From: VBAS01 sp963773465
GTDB taxonomy: Bacteria > Bacteroidota > Bacteroidia > Chitinophagales > Chitinophagaceae
Assembly (NCBI GenBank): GCA_963773465.1
Contig: CAVZBF010000001.1
Span: 1,922,001-1,986,000, forward strand
Direction of reading: 5' to 3'
Length of the DNA stretch: 64,000 bases
In this document: positions 53,175 to 62,650 of the stretch, piece by piece
Layout of the letters: every line of letters begins with the position of its first letter
Position numbering within the stretch: position 1 is the first letter of the stretch
The notes under the pieces: generated by a model
Databases searched by the model: none
What the model was told of the DNA's origin: nothing
Seen by the model: the letters and a program-made list of their open reading frames with translations, nothing else
Program-made: the position numbers and the translations under genes

Positions 53175-56100
53175 TTACTTCATTGCTTTCAGATTATATA
53201 TTTTTCCGCCTGTCTCAACTTTTACGGAATAGATACCCCGGGCCAGGATCATTTGCGATGTATTTATTTGTAATGATGTTTGCGTGTAATTATTATAGCC
53301 TTCTTCATATATCTTGCTTCCTTTCATATCATAAATGCTTACTGACACTTTACCGTTTGGTGTTTTAGCAAATTGGATGTTTATATTATTAGTAAATGGA
53401 TTACCCGCAATATATACATCCTGTTTGCCATAAGCGTTTTTCACCAATACCACATCACTATATTCAAACGTGTTATCGATATCAACTAATTTCAAACGAT
53501 AGTAATTGAATTCTACTGCACGCTGCGCATCTGTGAATACGTAGTTTCTAGTCGTGAAGCTGTTTCCGGCCCCGGCCACAAAACCGATCTTACGATAATT
53601 GATACCATCAAGCGATTTTTCAATTTCAAATCCTTTACTATTTTGCTCAGATGAGGTTGACCAATCGAGCTTAACATTCTCGCCTTGTAACCTGCCGCTA
53701 AAGCTTAACAATGTAATTGGCAATGTACCTGATGCACCTGGTATACCCGCACCAAACCCTGAGAATCCATTGCTGAAAGTATAAGATATAGTAGAAGCTG
53801 TGCCAAGCGTTCCCAGTGTTGGTGTTACCACCTGTACAGTTCCTACACCATCCGGTTCCGGTGTTGATGGCGTTACATTACTGATCTGGCTTGGTAGTTT
53901 TATGAATTGAATATTCGCCCATGATTGACCTGTTGCAGTTTGCCATCCGGTTACTTCCGCTGCTGTCAGGTAAACTGTAATCGTATATTGACCCGATGCA
54001 TTATTATTTGTTGGAATTACTCTAAAGGTTTTATTCATTAAATAATTTGCAGGAGTGGCATTCCAGAATTGCGAAGCACCGGTACCTGCACGATCGATCT
54101 CGATACTTGTGCAGCCATAATTATGTGAGCTTAAGTTCTGAATTCGCGCAAGCAATTCGCCATCTGTTGAAGAATACAAATACACATCTGCATTTGGTCC
54201 CAGGTAAACTGATTTTGATGAATTCAATACAGTTTCAATTGCTGTTTGCGGAATAGACTGCGTGAATCTGAATTGAGGACGTGATGTACTCAGCGCCGCG
54301 GCACTGCTTAATGAACAACCTGCCGTACCACCAGCATTGGTTGCATTAATTCCTGTGGCTGCGATACCGGCCCCTAACGGAGCTGCTGTTCCCTGCACTA
54401 CATCAATCCCTGGCGTAGCCCCACTACCTCCATTATCAAAGCATGTTTGAACCAAAAGGTTACTTGTTCCATCCCATGTAAATGGAGTAGAAAAAGTAAT
54501 TGTTTGCCATCCTGTTCCTGCAACAGTATAATTAGAAGAATACACTTGTGTAAATGTGGGAGTAATAAATCCACTGCCAAGATCCGTTGAGGCCGTATGT
54601 CCCATTGAAATTGTAAAACCAGTAAATGCAGCTGTTGAACTTTTCGTAACTACATTCCAGGCAAGTGCGGTTATTTGTCTGCCGCCTATCAAACCTGCAG
54701 CACTTAATTCTGATGCAGGTATTAAGAATTGGTTTTTAGCTCTCTTGTTTCCACTTTGGAAAGGAGAAGTGGCGCTTGAGTTAACATCATAAAGGGCTAC
54801 TGTATAATTAGCGCTTGAAGCCCCGGTAGGTGCTGAATCGTTGTCATTAATAGTAAACGTGTATGTTTGATTTGATGATCCGGCTTGTGCATTTGTAGTT
54901 CCGGATATCGAATACGTTAACGTAAATGTTTGTGCTGATTCTACTTCTGCATCATCATAAATACGCAGGTTAATTGTTTTTGATGCTGTAGAGCCATTGG
55001 TGAAAACAAGTGCATTACTTGGTGAAGCAAAGTTTCCATTCGTGGTAAACTCATAATCGATCCCCTTGTGTTGCTGTAGCTCCTCCTTGTATTGAAACCG
55101 TAATGTTTGCATCACCGGTTGGTGCATTTGCGATCTGCATATTAATTGAATAATCGGTATACGAACGGCAACCGTTTGTTGAAGTAGTTGATTCCGTAGC
55201 CGAAGCTGATGCAGCCGCAAAACTAATATCAGGTGTCGTTGAAATAGGTACGATTGCAGTAAACAATCCGCGGCCGTGTGTTGCTGCCGCAATTGTTCTG
55301 TCACTGCTGCGATACTGAAGCATATCAACTCTTACGTTTGCAAGACTTGTATTGGTAGGAGCCCAATCAGTTGATGCTCCATTGAGATTATCTGTTGACC
55401 ACACACCAAGATCAGTTGCTATCAATGCCCAATCAGAATTACGGGGATCAAACATTGCCCAACGAACAGGCATATCCGGAAGATTTCCTTCCACTGCCGT
55501 CCAGGTTGGTGATGCTTGTGTTGCATTTAATGATTCATAAATACTTGTAACACTATAACTGCTGTATGTAACAAGCATGTGATCTTCATTTGCGGGATCA
55601 ATTGCAATACAGGAAACACTACCTGCTCCTGTTCTGATAACGGTACCGGTTAATGATGTTCCTGTATTTGCATTATCAACTCTTACAACCGAGCCATTGC
55701 TTAACCCAAAATAAACCCTGTTAGAAGTTAATAGGAGAAACGGCAACATGGCGAACGCTTGCTCCTGAGAAATTTGTTACGGTTACATTGTCCGTATTTG
55801 TACCACCGGCGCCGGCATCATTCCACCTGAAAAAACTTCCTGCGGCGTTCCCTGCATATAATATATTGGCGTTATCGTCATAATCGGTGGGATTAATAAA
55901 TGAACCTGTGTTTCCAAAAAATCTTGATATAAATGTATTGCCACTCGTTAAGAGAAACATAGTAATTATTGTATACATAAGAAGTGATCTGAGTAACACC
56001 ATCAGTTTGATCTATATGGCAAAAAGCACCATCACCACCACTTGCAGTGGAAGTTGCGTTTATACCGGCAGTAGTAAATTTTTGCGTGCCATTATCCTGT

Positions 56101-57616
56101 GCACCCGCAAGAAAATAATTTGTAGTTGTAGGATGTATAGCGCAGGCATAATATTGAGTAACATTATAACTGTTAATTCTTGAAGTATAATTCGTGCCTC
56201 CGTCAGTAGTTCTGTAAATTCCACCATCATTACCAACCAGGAATTCTGTTGATGATCCCGGTTTAAAAACAATCATATGATTATCCGCATGAATCTGTGA
56301 ACCAGAGCAACCCGCCGTTGACCATCTTGTGTTTTGCGACCATGATGTTCCCGCATTGGATGATTTCATAATATCAACACCGCCAATAAAAAGAGTATTT
56401 GCATCGGCAGGATCAACTGCGGCAATAAGATCATACCATGCCTGGCCTCTTGTAAAATCTGTACTCATTGAGCCCTGGTCACACCAGTTGGGAGTCGTAA
56501 GAGTAGTCCATGTTGGCGTGCCGGCAGTTGCATCAGTGGTTGACATTACTTTTTTTATCCCATCAGTATTCGGCGCATTATTATCTTGCACCAAGAGCAT
56601 AAACCATATTCTGATCTGAAGGCGCGCAGCTAATTCAATACGTCTTTCATCAGAAGCAGAAGTATAGATCTTTGTCCAGTTCACACCGCCATCTGTTGAT
56701 CGATAAATACCATCAAGTAGTAAAGAATACCAAGCTGCAATAAATATTTCCATTGGCTGCCAATTTCGAGATCAGCAGCACTATCATTTGAACCACCACC
56801 TGTTCCATTACCTAACACTTTTGTCCATGATAGCACCACCATCAGTTGATCTTTGCAATCCATTTCTTGTTGCAGCGAGCACAACACCTGTACTCGTTAC
56901 TACAATTTTTTGTACATAATAAAATGTAGAATTATTTGTTGATGCAAGCTGCGCCCATGAAGTTCCACCATTTGAGGTTTTCCAAATACCAAGACCCCTT
57001 GATTGCATCAGAATTAAACCATCCTTCACCGGTACCCGCATAAATGTTTTGTGTATTTGACGGATCCTGTGCCAATGTAGACACAGCAAGGTTACCCATA
57101 AAATCATCGATCCTTGTCCATGTTGGAGTAGCTGCACTAATATCAGTTGTTACCCATAATCCACCTCCTACACTTCCGGCAAAAACTTTTTTATACCCAT
57201 TACCCGCATCACTAAGATCATAAATGATTGCACGGGTTCTGCCACCGACATTGTTCGGTCCTCTTTCGGTCCAGCTTATACCTGAAACCGCAGTGGTGGT
57301 TCGATTGGAAAGCGATGCAAGTTTTTGTTTGCGATAATTATCCGCAGCAATAAGTTTTTCTCTTGGAACAATATTAAGTACGGGATCTTTTGTTATTTCA
57401 AATTCGTAAGCCATGGCCATATCAACGCCATCCTGCCTTTCGAGCTTACGCTCCATTTCTTCCATTTCACGTTCTTCTTCTTCATCTTCTTTCACCTTCA
57501 TATTCACGTTCATTCTTACTTTCCGAATATTTTTTTTCTGAAAAATGTTCCCAGCTGAAGTAACCGAAAATACATAGCAGTGCTGCAAGCACTATGGAGG
57601 TAGACTTGTTTCGCAT
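53175..57616 (-). pseudogene. very large T9SS-secreted protein with BNR-like repeats and a Calx-beta-like domain, multiple frameshifts
   Basis: Spans 4.4 kb, about 1,480 residues if joined. The start at 57616 gives a signal peptide (MRNKSTSIVLAALLCIFGYF), then an acidic coiled segment. N-terminal half: repeated T-P-T-W-T blocks and G-W/AxTDGGxxW sialidase-like (BNR) repeats. Next a Calx-beta-like domain (IYDDAEVESAQTFTLTYSI), then a module seen again in the gene at 62651, and a C-terminal sorting domain ending VYIAGNPFTNNINIQF...GIYSVKVETGGKIYNLKAMK. At least six breaks, the first in an A8 run near 57540. The T9SS tail means secretion to or beyond the cell surface; probable adhesin or glycan-binding protein. 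Confidence 0.8.
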
Positions 57617-57640
57617 AGAAAATTGGATTTATAATATAAC

Positions 57641-57655
57641 ACCCTTTTCAGGGTA
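57641..57655. promoter_or_regulatory. operator-like palindrome (ACCCTTTTCAGGGTA)
   Basis: Same 15-mer as 9735-9749, here 24 bp before the ATG of the large T9SS gene. The position overlaps the expected promoter or 5' end of the transcript. Confidence 0.45.
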
Positions 57656-57689
57656 AGTTGTTAAACGGAAACAAAATATAAAAATTGTT

Positions 57690-57723
57690 ATAAAAAATAA
57701 GCCCTCAATTTACTTGAGGGCTT
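57690..57723 (-). terminator. intrinsic terminator
   Basis: AAGCCCTCAA and TTGAGGGCTT make a 10-bp stem with a 5-nt loop; on the minus strand a T run follows. Ends the DUF3276 gene. Confidence 0.85.
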
Positions 57724-57753
57724 TACTAAGTATTATTACTTAAAATAAATTCT

Positions 57754-58174
57754 TTACCATTTGTCTACATCTTCATGAGTACCGTTATCAGCGGTTGCCG
57801 GCGCACTTTCAGCAGTTTCAGTTTTTTCATTTATCACTGTTGTTGCGGATGCTTCAGCTTTCTCCATTTTCTGATGGCACATTATCATGATTGAATGCAT
57901 CGAAATCAAAATCGGGCATCAGTTCTGTCTTTACATAATCAACCGCTTCACCAAGGGCCTTAATGAACTTATTAAAATCTTCTTTATAAAGAAAGATCTT
58001 ATGCCGGTCGTACCCGTTATCATTAAATCGCTTGCGGCTTTCTGTAATTGTCAGGTAATAGTCATTACCACGGGTTGTTCTGACATCAAAAAAATAAGTT
58101 CTGCGTTTACCAGCACGAATTCGTTTGCTGTAAATGCTTTCCATTTTGTTTTCGTTGTTATTCTCGTACGCCAC
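57754..58174 (-). CDS. PUR-family (DUF3276) nucleic-acid-binding protein, one frameshift
   Basis: 139 residues if joined. The core SIYSKRIRAGKRRTYFFDVR, DYYLTITESRKRF and KIFLYKEDFNKFIKALGEAVDYVK is the DUF3276 PUR-alpha-like fold that binds single-stranded DNA/RNA. It starts with GTG at 58174. The frame breaks near 57875 (extra A in GAAAATGGAG); the acidic tail continues EKAEASATTV to DVDKW at 57754. A TTG-N19-TATATTTG promoter is upstream. Confidence 0.9.
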
Positions 58175-58206
58175 AGTTAGTGTTTTACTGATTAATAATC
58201 ACATGC

Positions 58207-60147
58207 TTAGGAAGTCACAAATATAATTATGTTTTTGATACAGCCAAATTTAAGGGGATTTTGTTTCCCACCTCGGGCTTCGGGACACTTTAGCCGGCTG
58301 GTTTTATCCTGTTGCTGCTGTCGATTATATAGTTCTGTGTAGAAGCCATTTAAATTCATGAGTTGCTCATGTGTGCCTTGCTCTACGATCCGGCCATCTT
58401 CAATTACAACAATCTTATCAAAATGAAAAAGCGAAAAAATGCGGTGGGTAATGATGATCGCCGTCCTGTTTTCGAGGTATTCATACAAATTACCGATTAT
58501 TTCATTTTCGGTCTTGGCATCAACAGCGCTAAGGCAATCATCAAAGATCACAAGGCCGTGGTTTTTTATTAATGCCCTGGCAATAGATATCCTTTGCTTT
58601 TGACCTCCGCTTAATGTTACGCCTCTTTCCCCAATCAAAGTTTCATATTGCTCACTAAAGCCGGAAATGTCTTTATGAACACTGGCCTGCATCGCCGCTT
58701 TTTCTACCTGCATTTTACTGCCATCCTTCATTCCAAATGAGATATTATTGGCAACAGAATCACTAAAGAGAAATACATCCTGCGGCACGTAAGAAATTTG
58801 TTCCCGTAACGATTTGAGATCAATTTCTTTTATATCAGTTCCTTCAATCTCAATTTTTCCATTCTTTACATCATACATCCGCAACAACAATTGGGCAACG
58901 GTAGATTTGCCGCTACCTGTCCTCCCAATGATGGCAACCTTCTCTCCTTTTTTAATTGTCAGGCTAAAATCTTTTAAAGCTTCAATGCCGGTATGCGAAT
59001 AAGTGAAATCAACACCGGTGAATTTAATATTGCCTTCAACTTTTATTTCTTTAGCTGATGCATGGTTATAAATGGCAGGCCCGGTATGTAAGAATTCATT
59101 TAATCTTTTTTGTGAAGCAGCCGCTCTCTGGATCATACTTGCCGTCCAGCCAATAGCACTCACCGGGAATGTGAGCATATTTATATAAATAACAAATTCG
59201 GTGATCGTGCCCAATGACATTCTCTGCGGGCCATAGGTAAGATATAAATACCCTCCGATCATGATCGTTAGCAATGTGCTTAACCCGATCAGTAAAGCCA
59301 TGGAAGGAAAGTATAATGACTCCACCTTAGAAAGACCAATCGCATTTTTTTTATATTCTTCGCTATTCTTTTCAAAAAAGCCGAGCATTGCTTTTTCCTG
59401 GACAAATGATTTTATTACCCTGATTCCTGAATAAGACTCCTGTGCATTTGTTGTAAGATTGGCAAGCAATGCCTGTATCTTTTCACTTCTTCTGTTGATG
59501 ATACTATTTACATAATAAATAATGAATGCAAGAATGGGTAATGGGGCAAGTACATATACGGTTAATTCTTCATCTTTTTTAAGCATATAAAATAAGCTTA
59601 AAGAAATAAGCGCAACAAGATTGATAAGATACATAATGGCGGGTCCTGTAAACATCCTTACTCTTGCTACATCTTCAGCCATGCGGCTCATCAGGTCCCC
59701 GGTGCTATGTGTTTTATAAAAAGAGGTATCAAGTTGCTGATAATGCTGAAACACTTCATTCTTCTGATCATATTCAATATGCCGGCTCATTACGATTATC
59801 GTTTGCCGCATCAGGAACATAAAAAAACCACGAAGCAAGGCGAGTAATAAAATTGTAACGCCGCAGAGGATAACCACTTTTGACAATTCTGAATCCTGGT
59901 AGAAATTCTTTTTTATCCAATCAATAAACCCGATCACAAGAACATCATATTCCCGGTCTTGATTTTCTGAGGTTGTTATAACTCCCCGTGTTGCATCAAT
60001 ACTTTTTTGAACATGATCGATGATGAAACTGGTTACCTGCGGCGCCAACACGGCAAAATAGTTTGAAATAATAATAAATAAAGCGCCAATGCCAAGCCTA
60101 ACCCTATATTTCCAGAAATATTTATTTAAAGCTTTAAGATGCTTCAT
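58207..60147 (-). CDS. ABC exporter, MsbA-like fused permease/ATPase
   Basis: 646 residues from MKHLKALNKYFWKYR (an earlier ATG at 60210 adds 21 residues). Six helices in the first 330 residues, then the ATPase: Walker A GRTGSGKST, Q-loop, signature LSGGQKQR, Walker B LVIFDDCLSAVDAKTE. This is the type-I ABC exporter half-transporter that works as a homodimer, probably for lipid or drug export. The last about 35 residues (SRLKCPEARGGKQN...) look unlike the family and may reflect a misread stop. A TATTTTTG -7 element lies 6 nt before the ATG. Confidence 0.94.
   Translation of the reverse strand: MKHLKALNKYFWKYRVRLGIGALFIIISNYFAVLAPQVTSFIIDHVQKSIDATRGVITTSENQDREYDVLVIGFIDWIKKNFYQDSELSKVVILCGVTILLLALLRGFFMFLMRQTIIVMSRHIEYDQKNEVFQHYQQLDTSFYKTHSTGDLMSRMAEDVARVRMFTGPAIMYLINLVALISLSLFYMLKKDEELTVYVLAPLPILAFIIYYVNSIINRRSEKIQALLANLTTNAQESYSGIRVIKSFVQEKAMLGFFEKNSEEYKKNAIGLSKVESLYFPSMALLIGLSTLLTIMIGGYLYLTYGPQRMSLGTITEFVIYINMLTFPVSAIGWTASMIQRAAASQKRLNEFLHTGPAIYNHASAKEIKVEGNIKFTGVDFTYSHTGIEALKDFSLTIKKGEKVAIIGRTGSGKSTVAQLLLRMYDVKNGKIEIEGTDIKEIDLKSLREQISYVPQDVFLFSDSVANNISFGMKDGSKMQVEKAAMQASVHKDISGFSEQYETLIGERGVTLSGGQKQRISIARALIKNHGLVIFDDCLSAVDAKTENEIIGNLYEYLENRTAIIITHRIFSLFHFDKIVVIEDGRIVEQGTHEQLMNLNGFYTELYNRQQQQDKTSRLKCPEARGGKQNPLKFGCIKNIIIFVTS
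58218..58247 (-). promoter_or_regulatory. DUF3276 promoter (TTG-N19-TATATTTG)
   Basis: On the minus strand TTG (58245-58247) and TATATTTG (58218-58225) are 19 nt apart, the Bacteroidota promoter arrangement. It lies inside the last codons of the ABC exporter gene as written. Confidence 0.7.
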
Positions 60148-60153
60148 CCGGTG

Positions 60154-60161
60154 CAAAAATA
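60154..60161 (-). promoter_or_regulatory. -7 promoter element (TATTTTTG) of the ABC exporter
   Basis: On the minus strand TATTTTTG ends 6 nt before the ATG at 60147. Confidence 0.5.
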
Positions 60162-60264
60162 AGTTTATGCGTTGATGAAAATTGAATTCAGTATTGTTAC
60201 AATGAAGCAAAATCTATAAGACAAGAGCCGTCCCGCTTAAGGCGAAACAGCTCTTTATTATTTT

Positions 60265-60308
60265 GGGTTGTCGCAGAGACAAGGCATGCCTTATCTCTGC
60301 GACAACCC
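60265..60308. terminator. long hairpin, likely terminator
   Basis: A perfect 15-bp stem (GGGTTGTCGCAGAGA and complement) encloses a further 5-bp palindrome AAGGC/GCCTT. It lies between the stop of the T9SS gene at 60326 and the ABC exporter start. Flanked by T-rich sequence on the plus side. Confidence 0.6.
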
Positions 60309-60325
60309 ATTTATTTATTTAAACA

Positions 60326-62562
60326 TTATCGTTGTATAAATACTTTACCCACCGCGTCGGTTCCTGTATATTCATCAAACACATGTACCATATATATGCC
60401 TGTTGCCAGGTCACGAAGATCCAATTGCATTGGGATAATAATTGTTATTGGAATTAAATATTTTCTTTTTCACTACACTTCCCGATGCACTTGTAATTGT
60501 AACGATGAATTGTTCATGGATCCAATAGCTGTACCAGCGTAATGTAAATTGCCCATTATTCGGATTTGGATAAATGTATAGTTTATCAGAACTCAACGCT
60601 CTTACATCCAGGTCCTGAGATGTATTGGAGCAGCCGTTAATATCAGTTACCGTTACATTGTATTTGCCAATACCATTTACATCTGCTAATACTGAACGTG
60701 TATTTGCTCCGGGGATAATTGTGCCGTTAAATCTCCATACATAACTTACCGGGCTCGGAACACTGCCTGCTGTAACATAGGTTGTAGTGCCGGGTTTTAC
60801 CTGGTCAACAGGTGCCACCGAGATGGTAACAACAGGTAACGCATATACAGTTAAGATCGCAGGTGCCGAAACAACAGATCCGCAAGAAAGAACGGTTGCA
60901 ACAGAACGGTATCGGTTACCATTTAATGCCATTGACACATTGCTGAGTGAAAGCGTAGCGGAAGTAGCACCGGCTAAATTGGTATAGTTAAATCCGCCAT
61001 CAGTGCTAACCTGCCATTGATATGAAGGTGAACTGCCGGATGCTGCAGATGTAAAGCTTATGCTGGTGCCCACACACCTGTTGCCATCAACCGGATTCAA
61101 CGTTATTGCGGCAGCTGTATTAACAGTAAGCGTAGCCGCAGCAGACGCAGTATTCGCCGGTGTGCAAGTTCCATTCATTACAACCCTGTACTGATAATTA
61201 TTCATCGACAACGTTGCCCCCGTGATATTTAAAGTTTTTGACGTGATGCCTGAATACGTTGAATTGTTAGTAAGATCAGTAAATGAGGTGCCTCCATTTG
61301 TACTTATTTGCCATTGATAAGTAAGATTTGTTCCTGTGATGCCAAGTGTTATAGAACCACTGCCCCCATTACATATAGTTGTATTAGGAGGTTGAGCCGT
61401 GATATTTGCTTCCAGGCAAGTTTGTATATCGATTGTATAGTCTTCCACTTGTCCTGTTGTGGACGTTCCGCATGACGTTGCATTCGGCCCATTACCTGGA
61501 TCGTGAAGACGGATACGAAGTCTTGTTCTGCCTGATAGCACCGAAGATGAAAGCGCAGGTATAACAATATTTCCTGTGATGGTTCCTGAAGAGAGTGGTC
61601 CTGTAGAAGTATAAACCGTTTCTCCAGCATCACTGAAATCGCCATCATGATTAAAATCGATAAAGATCTTTACTTCATCAGTTGGAACAAATGAAGAAAT
61701 GGTTGCCGAGAATGGAAGCGTTGAGTTTGGAAATAAATAAGACAGTAGTCGATGTATTTGAAAAATTTTCATAGCCAGCCGTTGAGCTGGAATTTGTATT
61801 AATTGTGTTGTAAGTAAAGTTTGAAATCTTTTCTCCGGTTGTATTTGTTGCTGATGCAGTGCAATAAGGGATCCAGCGATAAATTTGTCCTGACGCCGGT
61901 CTCACTCCAATATTCAGCGTTTCTACTGTAGAACTAACAGAAGGATTGGTCCCTGCATCACTTAAAGAAAGAAAACTTCCGCTGCCTGTTGCTGTTGTTG
62001 TAATTCCAATTGCAGCGCCACCGCTGGCGTTCAATTCTACATCACCGCTTTCCTGCTGATAAACGAATTCAACAACATTAGTTCCTTCATATAATTTTAC
62101 CTGGAAAGAAAGAGAAGGAGTAGTAGCCGCAAAATCCCATAAAACGTTTGCATATTGTAAAGTGAACACCCTGCTGCCTGCAACACCAGTTGTTGCATAA
62201 GTTAAGTTAGAATTATTTACGAGGTGAATGTCTTCATACAATGGCGCAAGCTTCGGACGGTTGACACCGGTTGTAAGATTAGTTGTAGATGTTGTTAAAG
62301 TGATATTAGTACCAAGAGCTGTCCAACCATTTGCGCTTGCAGAAATAGTTGTATAGCTGGTACCGTTATAAATAAAAGTAAAACCTATTGGCAATGCGTT
62401 TGAAAAGCCATCATCAAAATCACCGGAAGTAATAACGGCCACGGTGCCTCCAACAAGTGGTGTGTAAGTACCGCTCTCAGCCTGGAAAGCATAGTTGGGC
62501 GGCTGAGCATCCGAGCTGATGAATAAAATAAAACAAATTATAAGTGTAAATATTTTTCTCAT
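60326..62562 (-). pseudogene. T9SS-secreted protein with GEVED and Ig-like domains, two frameshifts
   Basis: About 745 residues if joined. Starts at 62562 (MRKIFTLIICFILFISSDAQ signal). N-terminal beta domain, then GEVED-type domain (EVKIFIDFNHDGDFSDAGE), three Ig-like modules (ITLGITGTNLTYQWQIS, GTSISFTSAASGSSPSYQWQVS, SYVWRFNGTIIPGANTR) and a C-terminal sorting domain LYIYPNPNNGQFTLRW ending DAVGKVFIQR. Breaks lie near 61720 and 60425. Secreted by T9SS; probable surface or extracellular adhesin. Confidence 0.85.
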
Positions 62563-62612
62563 GGTTACCGATTTGTTGTTTGGGTTTAAAATTTCAGGGA
62601 ATTTCTGCTTAT

Positions 62613-62644
62613 GAAAAACAGGAGGTTGATGGCTCAACCTCCTG
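62613..62644 (-). terminator. intrinsic terminator
   Basis: CAGGAGGTTGA faces TCAACCTCCTG with a 4-nt loop; a T run follows on the minus strand. Ends the 62651 gene. Confidence 0.8.
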
Positions 62645-62650
62645 CTGTAT

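Noticed and set aside
34975..57616. Programmed +1 frameshifting as an organism-wide feature
   Set aside because: The break sites share no slippery sequence or stop codon at the shift point, so random insertion errors are the simpler account.
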